Shown in pieces: positions 1 through 7,613 of a stretch of DNA of 48,771 nucleotides. Each line of letters starts with the position of its first letter. Position 1 is the stretch's first letter. A program made the translations under genes and the position numbers. This DNA is from Pseudomonadota bacterium (GTDB taxonomy: Bacteria; Pseudomonadota; Alphaproteobacteria; Rhizobiales; Xanthobacteraceae): assembly GCA_023386635.1 (NCBI GenBank), contig JAEWJH010000070.1:1-48771 (forward strand), in the 5' to 3' direction. Below the pieces are notes generated by a model. It was given only the letters and a program-made list of their open reading frames with translations, had not been told where the DNA came from and searched no databases.

Positions 1-408
1 CCGACGAAGCGCGTCGCGGTGGCGTCGGCCGACCCGTCGTTCGCCCCGAGCCTGCTCGATTCGCGACCGATGGCGCAGCGTCCCGCCGTCGCGCGCGAGG
101 AGGCCGAGCCCGCCCAGAGTGAACAAGCCGAACCGGCGATGGCCGGCAACCGCTATGTGCTGGCCTCCCATTCGCGGCCGGGCGCGGTCGAATCCGCCCC
201 GATCAGCCAGCCGATGCCGGCGCCCCGGCAGATGGCGGCCCAGGTCGCGGCCCAGGTCGCGGCCCCCACCCAGAACAGCCTCGCGCCGCGGAATCTGGGC
301 GTCCTCCACACATCATCTTCATCCCCGGCATCGTCGCCGGTTTCCGCTTATGCTCCAACCCGTTATGATGGCTCCGCGGGCTTGATGAGCGGCCGCGGCC
401 TCTACTAA
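1..408 (+). CDS. rlpA: RlpA-like septal ring lytic transglycosylase, C-terminal part (5' end outside window)
   Basis: The reading frame is open from the window edge to a TAA at 406-408, so only the last ~135 residues are visible. They are low-complexity (Ala, Pro, Gln, Ser) and contain no catalytic domain; the double-psi beta-barrel of RlpA would lie upstream. The tail ends in SGRGLY, which I recall as a common ending of rhizobial RlpA proteins, and rlpA next to a D-Ala-D-Ala carboxypeptidase and tmk is a frequent order in this group. RlpA proteins cleave denuded peptidoglycan strands at the septum. A 12-bp unit at 235-264 is repeated two and a half times and encodes AAQV-AAQV-AA. The identification rests on the tail and context only. 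Confidence 0.55.
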   Translation, partial: PTKRVAVASADPSFAPSLLDSRPMAQRPAVAREEAEPAQSEQAEPAMAGNRYVLASHSRPGAVESAPISQPMPAPRQMAAQVAAQVAAPTQNSLAPRNLGVLHTSSSSPASSPVSAYAPTRYDGSAGLMSGRGLY

Positions 409-478
409 AGCCGCATTTCTCCGCCTGATTGGTCTCGCGTCGACCTCTGTGGGAGGCGCGCTTCCGCGCGCATTGGCT

Positions 479-1687
479 GTGATCCGGTTTCGCTCCGCTG
501 TCGTCTCTCTCTCGCTGCTGGCGGGCCTGTGCCTCGCCGGCGCGGTGGCCTTTGCCGCGACGCCGGCGGCGGCGCCGAAGAAGGACGAGCCGAACATCAG
601 CGCGCCGCATGCGATCCTGATCGAGGCGGAAAGCGGCAGTGTCCTGTTCGAGCGTGGCGCGGACGATCTGGTGTTCCCGGCGAGCCTCGCCAAGCTGATG
701 ACCGCGGAATACGTCTTCAACGAATTGAAGCAGGGACGCATCAAGCCCACTGACGAATATCCGGTCAGCGAGAACGCCTGGCGCAAAGGCGGCGCGCCGT
801 CCGGCGGCTCGACCATGTTCGCGGCCTTGCACAGCAAGGTTCCGGTCGAAGACCTGATCAAGGCGCTGATCATCCAGTCCGCGAACGACGCCTGCATCGT
901 GTTCGCCGAGGCCTTGGCCGGCAACGAGCCGGCATTCGCCGAACTCCTGACCAAGCGGGCGCGCGAACTGGGCATGAGCCGTTCGGTATTCACGAACTCC
1001 AACGGACTGCCCGATCCCGGCACCAAGGTGACGGCGCGCGAACTGGGCATTCTCGCGCGGCACATCATCAGCACTTATCCTGAATACTACCCGATCTATT
1101 CGGAGCGGGATTTCACCTGGAACAAGATCCGCCAGCAGAACCGTAATCCGCTGCTGCCGATGAATATCGGCGCTGACGGTCTCAAGACCGGCTACACCAA
1201 GGACGCCGGCTATAATCTGGTCGGCTCGGCAGTGCAGAACGGCATCAGGCTGATCGTCGTCGTCACCGGTCTGCCGAGCGCGAAGGAGCGCGCGGACGAA
1301 GGCAAAAAGTTGCTGGAATGGGGCTTCCGCAATTTCGAGGCGCGGATGCTGTTCGCCGAAGGCCAGACCATCGGCCAGGCCAAGGTATTCGGCGGCGACA
1401 AGGGCACCGTTGCGCTCAACAGCGGCGGGTCCGTGCGGATGATGGTGACCAAGGCCGGCACCGAAAAACTGACCGCGCGCATCGTCTACAACGGGCCGAT
1501 CCAGGCGCCGGTGAAGCAGGGCCAGCGGATCGGCACGCTGAAAGTCTGGCGTGACGCCAATCTCGCGCTCGAAGTGCCGTTGACCGCGGCGGAGGACATC
1601 GGCCGGGGGACCATGTCGCAGCGCGCGTTCGATGCGGCCGCGGAGCTGATGGGCGGCCTGTTTCGCGCGGGCGTCGAGCGGCTGTAG
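479..1687 (+). CDS. dacA: D-alanyl-D-alanine carboxypeptidase (penicillin-binding protein, peptidase S11)
   Basis: This serine D,D-carboxypeptidase trims the terminal D-Ala from peptidoglycan stem pentapeptides in the periplasm. All three active-site motifs are present: SLAK (Ser-Leu-Ala-Lys, ~69-72 from this start), SAN (~134-136) and KTG (~236-238), followed by a PBP5-type C-terminal domain and an amphipathic C-terminal helix that should hold it to the inner membrane. A signal peptide (basic IRFR start, hydrophobic core, AFA-A cleavage region) lies at the N-terminus. The start is uncertain: GTG 479 gives the most normal signal peptide, but GTG 449 and TTG 473 are in frame and none has a convincing ribosome site. 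It ends 6 nt before tmk, so the two are probably co-transcribed. Confidence 0.9.
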   Translation: MIRFRSAVVSLSLLAGLCLAGAVAFAATPAAAPKKDEPNISAPHAILIEAESGSVLFERGADDLVFPASLAKLMTAEYVFNELKQGRIKPTDEYPVSENAWRKGGAPSGGSTMFAALHSKVPVEDLIKALIIQSANDACIVFAEALAGNEPAFAELLTKRARELGMSRSVFTNSNGLPDPGTKVTARELGILARHIISTYPEYYPIYSERDFTWNKIRQQNRNPLLPMNIGADGLKTGYTKDAGYNLVGSAVQNGIRLIVVVTGLPSAKERADEGKKLLEWGFRNFEARMLFAEGQTIGQAKVFGGDKGTVALNSGGSVRMMVTKAGTEKLTARIVYNGPIQAPVKQGQRIGTLKVWRDANLALEVPLTAAEDIGRGTMSQRAFDAAAELMGGLFRAGVERL

Positions 1688-1693
1688 CGGCGC

Positions 1694-2365
1694 ATGCGGG
1701 GACGCTTCATCACGTTCGAAGGCGGCGAGGGGAGCGGAAAGTCCACGCAGACGGCCGCGCTGGCGCAACAGTTGCGCGCGCACGATATCGACGTGCTGCT
1801 GACGCGCGAGCCGGGCGGTTCACCGGGTGCGGAGATCATCCGGCACGTGATCCTGTCCGGCGCCGCGCGTCCGTTCGGCACCGATGTCGAGGCGATCCTG
1901 TTCGCGGCCGCGCGCGACGATCATCTGCGCGTCACGATCCTGCCGGCGCTCTTGGCCGGACGCTGGGTGATCTGCGACCGCTTCCTCGATTCCACCCGTG
2001 CCTATCAGGGCGCGCTCGGCGCGGTCGATCCGCAATTGATCCGGAGCCTCGAGCGGGTGACAGTCGGCGACAATATCCCGGACCTCACGATCATCCTCGA
2101 CGTGCCGGCAGAGATCGGTATGACCCGTGCGGCGGCGCGGCGCGGCGCAGGGCAGGCTGACCGTTTCGAGGCGGAGGATTTGAGCTTTCATCACAAGCTG
2201 CGCGAGACATTTCTGGAGATCGCGCGGCGCGAGCCGGAGCGTTGCGTCGTTATCGACGGCACGCAGGCGCCGGAGCAGGTCAAAGCGGTCATCTGGCAAA
2301 CCGTCCGCGAACGGTTTGGCCTGACCGACACCATCGTTGCGCCCGCGGTGCAGGTCGCCTCATGA
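1694..2365 (+). CDS. tmk: Thymidylate kinase
   Basis: It phosphorylates dTMP to dTDP with ATP, an essential step for DNA precursors. The N-terminus carries the P-loop GGEGSGKST (residues 10-18). The DR motif (Asp95-Arg96, in DRFLDSTRAYQG) and a lid region near RRGAGQADRF follow. Length (223 aa) is normal for the family. The TGA stop overlaps the ATG of holB (ATGA), which implies translational coupling. Pairing of tmk with the clamp-loader gene holB is widespread in bacteria and supports both calls. Confidence 0.96.
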   Translation: MRGRFITFEGGEGSGKSTQTAALAQQLRAHDIDVLLTREPGGSPGAEIIRHVILSGAARPFGTDVEAILFAAARDDHLRVTILPALLAGRWVICDRFLDSTRAYQGALGAVDPQLIRSLERVTVGDNIPDLTIILDVPAEIGMTRAAARRGAGQADRFEAEDLSFHHKLRETFLEIARREPERCVVIDGTQAPEQVKAVIWQTVRERFGLTDTIVAPAVQVAS

Positions 2366-3384
2366 GCGAAGATACCGACGAGCTTCATCCGCGCATCACG
2401 ACCGCATGGTTCGGCCACGCGGAGGCTGAACGGGCGCTGCTGCAGGCCTATCAGACCGGCCGCATTGCCCATGCGTGGCTGATCGGCGGGCCGCCCGGGA
2501 TCGGCAAGGCGACGCTCGCTTACCGGATGGCGCGGTTCGTCCTGGCGAACCCGGATCCGACAACCGCTGCCGTGCAGAGCGCGCAGGATTTGTCGGTACC
2601 GGCGGATCATCCGGCGAGCCGCCGCATCGCCGGGGAAGCGCACCCCAATTTACTAGTGCTCGAACGCACATTGAATGACAAAGGCAAAATGCGGACGGAA
2701 ATCGCAGTCGATGATGTGCGAAAATCCGTTTCGTTCTTCGGGTCAACTGCCGGGGAGGGCGGTTGGCGTATTGCCATCATAGACACGGTTGATGATCTCA
2801 ACCGCTCGAGCGCAAATTCTCTGCTGAAAGTCTTGGAAGAACCGCCGGACCGGTCTCTGTTGCTCTTATTGAGTGAATCGGGAGGCCGGGTGCTGCCGAC
2901 GATCCGCTCGCGCACGCGACGGCTGCTCCTGCGTCCGCTGGACGCCGAGACTGTCGCACAGGCGGTTGCCAACGCCGCCGGGCGCCCGGCGAACGATCCT
3001 GAGATTTGGGCCGCGGCGCAGGCGTCAGACGGCAGCGTCGCGCGGGCGCTGGACTTGCTTGACAGCGATGCGCTCGCCTTGCGCCAGACCGTCGTCGACC
3101 TTCTGGCGCGCCTGCCGAATACCGATCCTCGTGCGCTGCATGCGCTCGGCGATGCCTTGGGCGGCAGCGAGCCGAAAACCCTCGCCGTGTTTCTCGATCT
3201 GGTCAATCAGTGGCTCTCGGATCGGCTGGCTCACGACAAGACTGATGGCGGGAAGGCGGCACGCACGGCAGACGCTTTTGCCGCGATCAATCAGGCGGCC
3301 GGCGAGGCGGACGCCTATAACCTCGAACGCAAGCCGCTGGTCTTCAAGGTCTTCGGCTTGCTTGCGGAGACCGCGCGCGGTTGA
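2362..3384 (+). CDS. holB: DNA polymerase III subunit delta'
   Basis: This is the delta' subunit of the clamp loader, which opens the beta sliding clamp onto primed DNA. The start ATG at 2362 overlaps the tmk stop; in-frame codons further upstream lie inside tmk and are not needed. Residues ~42-51 (GGPPGIGKAT) form a P-loop-like Walker A. The segment SSANSLLKVLEEPP followed by TIRSRTRR is the typical sensor/arginine region of DnaX and delta' ATPases. The product is 340 aa. metG follows after 12 nt in the same direction. Confidence 0.93.
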   Translation: MSEDTDELHPRITTAWFGHAEAERALLQAYQTGRIAHAWLIGGPPGIGKATLAYRMARFVLANPDPTTAAVQSAQDLSVPADHPASRRIAGEAHPNLLVLERTLNDKGKMRTEIAVDDVRKSVSFFGSTAGEGGWRIAIIDTVDDLNRSSANSLLKVLEEPPDRSLLLLLSESGGRVLPTIRSRTRRLLLRPLDAETVAQAVANAAGRPANDPEIWAAAQASDGSVARALDLLDSDALALRQTVVDLLARLPNTDPRALHALGDALGGSEPKTLAVFLDLVNQWLSDRLAHDKTDGGKAARTADAFAAINQAAGEADAYNLERKPLVFKVFGLLAETARG

Positions 3385-3396
3385 TACCTACCGATC

Positions 3397-5010
3397 ATGT
3401 CAGCAAAAACGCCGTATTACATCACCACCGCCATCGCCTACCCCAACGGCGCCCCGCATATCGGCCACGCCTATGAAGTGATCGCGACCGACGCGATCGC
3501 CCGCTTCATGCGGCTCGACGGCTTCGACGTGTTTTTTCTGACCGGCACCGACGAGCACGGCCAGAAGATCCAGCAGACCGCCGCGAAAGAGGGGATGACC
3601 CCGAAGGAGTTGCTCGACCGCAACGTGCCGCGCTTCCAGGCGATGGTCGCGAAGATGAATTGCTCGAACGACGATTTCATCCGCACCACCGAGGAGCGCC
3701 ACCACCGTTCGTCCCAGGCAATCTGGGAGCGGATGGAGAAGAACGGCGACATCTATCTCTCGAAATATGCCGGCTGGTATTCGGTGCGCGACGAGGCCTA
3801 TTACGCCGAGGACGAGACGCATCTCAACGAGCACAAGGTGCGGATCGCCACCAAGACCGGCACACCGGTCGAATGGGTGGAGGAGGAGAGCTATTTCTTC
3901 CGCCTCTCCGCCTATCAGCAGAAGCTGATCGACCTTTATGAGAACGACCCGACCTTCGTACTGCCGAAGGAACGGCTGAACGAGGTCGCGAGCTTCGTGC
4001 GCGGCGGCTTGCAGGATCTGTCGATCTCGCGCACCACGTTCGACTGGGGCATTCGCGTTCCGGGCAACGACAAGCACATCATGTATGTGTGGGTCGATGC
4101 GCTGACCAATTACATCACCGCCGCCGGGTTTCCCGATACCGACAGCGAAAAGTTCAAGCGCTGGTGGCCGGCCGATCTGCACGTGATCGGCAAGGACATC
4201 GTGCGTTTCCATGCGGTCTATTGGCCGGCGTTCCTGATGTCGGCCGGTGTCGCGGCGCCGAAGCGGATTTTCTCGCACGGATTCCTGTTCAACCGCGGCG
4301 AGAAGATGTCGAAATCGGTCGGCAATGTGATCGATCCGATCACATTCGCCGACACCTACGGCGTAGACCAGATGCGCTATTTCTTCCTGCGCGAGGTGCC
4401 GTTCGGGCAGGACGGCAACTACAATCACGAAGCGATCGTCAATCGCACCAATGCCGACCTTGCCAACGATCTCGGCAATCTCGCGCAGCGCTCGCTGTCG
4501 ATGCTGGCGAAGCAATACGGCGGCACGCTGCCGGCGCCGTCCGCCTACAGCGAAGCGGACAAGACAATCCTCGCTGCCGCGGATGCGATGATCGGCAAGG
4601 CGCGCGACGCGATGCAGACACAACAGCTGCATCAGGTGCTCAACGCCGTCTGGGCTGTGGTCGCCGATGCCAACCGCTATTTCGCCGGCGAGGCCCCATG
4701 GGCGCTGGCCAAGACCGATCCGGCGAAACAGGCGACCGTGCTCTACACGACCGCCGAAGTGATCCGGCAGGTCGCCATTCTGGCGCAGCCGTTCATTCCG
4801 GCGTCCGCCGAAAAGCTGCTCGATCTCCTCGGCGTCCCGGTGCCCGAGCGCGGCTTCGCCTTCCTCAGCGGCCCGCATCGGCTCGCGCCAGGCACGGTCC
4901 TGCCGCCGCCACAGCCGGTGTTTCCGCGCTATGTCGAGCCGGAAGCTGAAACTCCGGCCAAGCTGGCGAAGCCCGACAAGGCTGCGAAAAAAGCAGGAAA
5001 GCCCGGCTGA
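3397..5010 (+). CDS. metG: Methionyl-tRNA synthetase
   Basis: It charges tRNA-Met (including initiator tRNA) with methionine. Class I signatures are clear: the HIGH motif as HIGH in PNGAPHIGHAYE (residues 20-24) and KMSKS at residues 303-307. At 537 aa it is the shorter form without the C-terminal tRNA-binding EMAP domain, and the connecting peptide (WYSVRDEAYYAEDE) lacks the zinc-knuckle cysteines, as in the alphaproteobacterial type. The last ~20 residues are Lys/Ala/Pro-rich. The TGA stop at 5008-5010 overlaps the tatD ATG by one base, so the genes are coupled. I see no riboswitch or T-box upstream; the gene is read through from holB. Confidence 0.97.
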   Translation: MSAKTPYYITTAIAYPNGAPHIGHAYEVIATDAIARFMRLDGFDVFFLTGTDEHGQKIQQTAAKEGMTPKELLDRNVPRFQAMVAKMNCSNDDFIRTTEERHHRSSQAIWERMEKNGDIYLSKYAGWYSVRDEAYYAEDETHLNEHKVRIATKTGTPVEWVEEESYFFRLSAYQQKLIDLYENDPTFVLPKERLNEVASFVRGGLQDLSISRTTFDWGIRVPGNDKHIMYVWVDALTNYITAAGFPDTDSEKFKRWWPADLHVIGKDIVRFHAVYWPAFLMSAGVAAPKRIFSHGFLFNRGEKMSKSVGNVIDPITFADTYGVDQMRYFFLREVPFGQDGNYNHEAIVNRTNADLANDLGNLAQRSLSMLAKQYGGTLPAPSAYSEADKTILAAADAMIGKARDAMQTQQLHQVLNAVWAVVADANRYFAGEAPWALAKTDPAKQATVLYTTAEVIRQVAILAQPFIPASAEKLLDLLGVPVPERGFAFLSGPHRLAPGTVLPPPQPVFPRYVEPEAETPAKLAKPDKAAKKAGKPG

Positions 5011-5804
5011 TGCTGGTCGACAGTCACTGCCATCTCGATTTCCCCGACTTCGCCAGCGAGCTCGATGCTGTCGTTGGCCGGGCAAGGGCCGCCGGGGTTG
5101 GCCGGATGGTGACGATTTCGACCCGCGTCAAACAGCAGGACACGCTGCGCGGTATCGCCGAGCGGTTTGACGATGTGTTCTGTTCGGTCGGCACGCATCC
5201 GCATCACGCCGATGAAGAACCGGACGTGAGTCCTGACGATCTCGTCCGGCTCACCGAGCATCCCAAGGTGGTCGCCATCGGCGAGGCTGGGCTCGACTAT
5301 CACTACGACAATGCGCCGCGCGACGCGCAGGAGCGCGGCTTCCGCACGCATATCGCGGCGGCGCGCGCGACCGGGCTGCCGCTTGTCATCCACGCGCGCG
5401 AAGCGGATGACGACGTGGCGCGCATTCTCGAAGAAGAAACGGAGAAGGGCGTCTTCCCGGCCGTGCTGCATTGCTTCACCGGTGGTCGCGGTCTCGCCAT
5501 GCGGGCCGTCGCGCTCGGCCATTATGTGTCGTTCACGGGAATCCTGACGTTCAAGAAGTCGCAGCCGCTGCGCGACATCGCCGCCGAATTGCCGGCCGAC
5601 CGCATCCTGGTCGAGACCGATGCGCCCTATCTCGCGCCGAACCCGCATCGCGGCAAGCGCAACGAACCGAGCTTCGTCACCGAGACGGCGAGGACGCTGG
5701 CCGGCGTGCGCGGCGTTTCGACCGACAAGATCGCCCGGCAGACCACGGACAATTTCTTCCGGCTGTTTTCCAAAGTTCCGCGCGAGATCGGGAGCGCGAC
5801 ATGA
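5010..5804 (+). CDS. tatD: TatD family metal-dependent hydrolase
   Basis: This belongs to the TatD/YcfH amidohydrolase-fold family, reported to act as metal-dependent 3'-5' exonucleases or D-tyrosyl-tRNA deacylases; the in vivo substrate is unsettled. Metal ligands are visible in order: HCH near the N-terminus (His6, His8), Glu in GEAGLDYHY, His in VIHARE, His in LHCFTGG and Asp in ETDAPYLAPNPHRGK. Length 264 aa is typical. The ATG overlaps the metG stop (TGATG) and the stop overlaps the next gene's start. The tatD-metG linkage is common in bacteria. Confidence 0.92.
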   Translation: MLVDSHCHLDFPDFASELDAVVGRARAAGVGRMVTISTRVKQQDTLRGIAERFDDVFCSVGTHPHHADEEPDVSPDDLVRLTEHPKVVAIGEAGLDYHYDNAPRDAQERGFRTHIAAARATGLPLVIHAREADDDVARILEEETEKGVFPAVLHCFTGGRGLAMRAVALGHYVSFTGILTFKKSQPLRDIAAELPADRILVETDAPYLAPNPHRGKRNEPSFVTETARTLAGVRGVSTDKIARQTTDNFFRLFSKVPREIGSAT

Positions 5805-6616
5805 GCAACGACGGCCGGCTGACCTTCACCATCCTCGGCTGCGGGTTTTCCGGCGGCGTGCCGCGGCCGGCTCTGGGCTGGGGCGCCTGCGACCCGAACA
5901 ATCCGAAGAACCGCCGCCGGCGCTGCTCGTTCCTGGTCGAGCGCAAAGGCCCGGATGGAGTCACCCGGGTGTTGGTCGACACCTCGCCGGACCTGCGCGA
6001 ACAGCTGATCGACGCCAAGGTCGATTGGGTCGATGGCGTGGTCTACACCCATCCGCACGCAGACCACGTCCACGGCATCGACGACCTCCGCGCGCTGGCG
6101 CTCGGCCGCCGCCGGCGGGTCGACGTCTATATGGACGAGCCGACGGCGCGCGACGTGCTCAAGCGGTTCGACTACTGCTTCGAGACGCCGCCCGGCAGCG
6201 AGTATCCGCCGATCCTCAATCGCCACCTGCTCCAGCCCGGCCACCCGGTGACGATCGACGGGCAGGGTGGCCCCATCCGCGCCCTGCCGGTCCTCCAGGA
6301 ACATGGCGACATTCCCTCGCTCGGCTTCCGCTTCGGCAACGTCGCCTATTCCGCCGATATCAGCAGCCTGCCGCCGGACGGCGTGGCGCTGATGCAAGGG
6401 CTCGATGTCTGGGTTGTCGACGCGCTGCGCTACCAGCCGCACAAGAGCCATTTCTCCCTCGACGATGCGCTGGCCTGGATCGGCCGGATCAAGCCTCGCC
6501 ATGCCATCCTGAGCAACCTGCATTCCGACCTGGACTACGAAACGCTGCGCCAACAGGTGCCGGCTGGCGTCGAGCCGGGCTACGACGGGATGACGTTCGA
6601 GGGGCCGACGGCTTAA
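5801..6616 (+). CDS. MBL-fold metallo-hydrolase (PhnP-like)
   Basis: A 271-aa metallo-beta-lactamase-fold hydrolase that resembles the PhnP/RNase Z-like phosphodiesterase branch. The metal-binding motif HPHADH is at residues 84-89, with further ligands in the regions LQEHGD and SADIS and a C-terminal HSDLDYE. PhnP-type enzymes hydrolyse cyclic phosphodiesters, but there is no phosphonate operon here, so the substrate is unknown. The ATG at 5801 overlaps the tatD stop (ATGA). It is the last gene of the dacA-tmk-holB-metG-tatD run, and its TAA lies in a small inverted repeat. Confidence 0.88.
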   Translation: MSNDGRLTFTILGCGFSGGVPRPALGWGACDPNNPKNRRRRCSFLVERKGPDGVTRVLVDTSPDLREQLIDAKVDWVDGVVYTHPHADHVHGIDDLRALALGRRRRVDVYMDEPTARDVLKRFDYCFETPPGSEYPPILNRHLLQPGHPVTIDGQGGPIRALPVLQEHGDIPSLGFRFGNVAYSADISSLPPDGVALMQGLDVWVVDALRYQPHKSHFSLDDALAWIGRIKPRHAILSNLHSDLDYETLRQQVPAGVEPGYDGMTFEGPTA

Positions 6617-6647
6617 TCTAAACCATCAGGTAGATGATCTTTAGATT
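6615..6647. terminator. AT-rich hairpin at the 3' end of the metG-tatD-MBL operon
   Basis: AATCTAAA (6615-6622) and TTTAGATT (6640-6647) are perfect 8-bp inverted arms. Inside them CATC (6624-6627) pairs with GATG (6633-6636) around a 5-nt loop. The hairpin starts on the stop codon of the MBL gene. It lacks a run of T after the stem, so it is not a classical intrinsic terminator; it could instead be an mRNA 3'-end stabiliser or a protein site. Confidence 0.35.
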
Positions 6648-6857
6648 GAACATTCGACGAGAAATTGCTGATTTTACTGATAAAATACACCCTGAGAGGC
6701 GCTGTTTTCCGGCACGGCAACCCCACGACTATGAGATCTGGCTGACTATCAATATTCCATAATATGTCTTATGCGAAAAGTATCAGGATTGAGCCCCTGA
6801 GGCTTTCGGCCGCGTCCAGCAGTTGATCTGGAGTCATCACGGCGGCACGGCTCCCGT
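6617..6857. other. AT-rich gene-free stretch upstream of the dps promoter
   Basis: The gap between the MBL gene and dps is 323 nt, and I find no coding frame with ribosome-site support, no tRNA-like structure and no IS end in it. Positions 6661-6780 are about 40-45% GC by direct count, clearly lower than the coding sequence around it. It contains an inverted repeat, CATAA (6758-6762), six bases, TTATG (6769-6773), about 85 bp upstream of the EcfG promoter, which could be an operator. GC returns to normal from about 6790. Confidence 0.5.
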
Positions 6858-6882
6858 GGAACACTTGTCCCCTTGAAGCGTT
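6858..6882 (+). promoter_or_regulatory. EcfG (general stress sigma) promoter of dps
   Basis: GGAAC at 6858-6862 and CGTT at 6879-6882 are separated by exactly 16 nt. This matches the alphaproteobacterial EcfG consensus GGAAC-N16/17-CGTT. A start of transcription near 6889-6891 would leave a leader of about 50 nt before the dps ATG at 6940. Dps is a classical member of the general stress response, so position and gene agree. Confidence 0.72.
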
Positions 6883-6939
6883 GGGCCGCCGCGTGGCTGA
6901 ACCCGCCGCACGAAATCATTTCCCCGGAGCCCGACCGTC

Positions 6940-7479
6940 ATGTCCAGCAAAGTCCAGAAGCTCGAATCCCGTAAGCCGGCCGCGAACCTCGATACGCCGA
7001 CCGACCTGTCCGACGCCGCCGTCCGCGAGATTTCCAAGGCCATCAACGGCATCCTGGCGGACAGCTTTGCCCTGTACCTGAAAACCAAGAATTTCCACTG
7101 GCACGTCAGCGGCCCGAATTTCCGCGATTACCATCTGATGCTGGACGAGCACGCGGAAGCCATTTTCGCGACGACCGACCCGCTCGCCGAGCGCGTGCGC
7201 AAGATCGGCGGCGTGACGCTGCGCTCGATCTCGGACATCTCGAAGCATCAGAGCATCAAGGACAACAACGAGTCCGAGGTCGACCCGCTGGACATGCTCA
7301 ATGAACTCATGGCCGACAACAAGGCTGTCGCCAAGGCCATGCGCGAAGCGCACGAGCTTTGCGACAAGCATGACGACATCGCCACGGCGAGCCTGCTGGA
7401 GAACTATGTGGACGAGACCGAGCGGCGGACCTGGTTCCTGTTCGAAGCCAGCCGGGATGCCGACGCGACGGGTCACTGA
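6940..7479 (+). CDS. dps: Dps family DNA-binding ferritin-like protein
   Basis: Dps forms a 12-subunit shell that oxidises Fe(II) with hydrogen peroxide, stores the iron and compacts DNA in starved or stressed cells. Ferroxidase residues typical of the family are present: His53 in FHWHVSG, His65, and Asp69 and Glu73 in MLDEHAE. The N-terminal ~20 residues are Lys/Arg-containing and may bind DNA. Length 179 aa is normal. A GGAG ribosome site lies about 10 nt before the ATG. The gene stands alone between an EcfG promoter and a strong terminator, so it is probably a monocistronic stress gene. Confidence 0.94.
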   Translation: MSSKVQKLESRKPAANLDTPTDLSDAAVREISKAINGILADSFALYLKTKNFHWHVSGPNFRDYHLMLDEHAEAIFATTDPLAERVRKIGGVTLRSISDISKHQSIKDNNESEVDPLDMLNELMADNKAVAKAMREAHELCDKHDDIATASLLENYVDETERRTWFLFEASRDADATGH

Positions 7480-7500
7480 CGGATTTTCCGTTCACGCTCG

Positions 7501-7531
7501 AAAAGGCCCGGCCGTTCACGCCGGGCCTTTT
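7501..7531 (+). terminator. Intrinsic terminator of dps
   Basis: A perfect 12-bp stem, AAAAGGCCCGGC (7501-7512) and GCCGGGCCTTTT (7520-7531), encloses a 7-nt loop. The T run forms the 3' arm end. It begins 21 nt after the dps stop. It is the clearest rho-independent terminator in the window. Confidence 0.88.
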
Positions 7532-7613
7532 CCATTGCGGGCCGCCCTGACCCGTCGGGTTTGCTAGGATGCGCGGATTCTCCGACCGTGCGTATTCCCG
7601 AAAGCTTCGCCTC

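Noticed and set aside
203..1783. A 526-residue open frame on the minus strand across the carboxypeptidase gene
   Set aside because: It is opposite a gene with all catalytic motifs, is Arg/Gly/Asp-rich without domain structure and has no ribosome site. High-GC coding DNA commonly leaves such open antisense frames.
3400..5085. A 561-residue minus-strand frame opposite metG
   Set aside because: metG is complete and well conserved on the plus strand; the antisense product is His/Arg-rich with no recognisable fold.
6615..6647. TCTAAA...TTTAGA as an Irr/iron control element (ICE) for dps
   Set aside because: The arms point the other way from the TTTAGAA-N3-TTCTAAA type element, are too far apart, and lie over 290 bp from the dps start.
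6940..6975. A tRNA T-loop-like CTCGAATCCCG inside dps
   Set aside because: It lies in the dps coding sequence and no acceptor or anticodon stems can be built around it.
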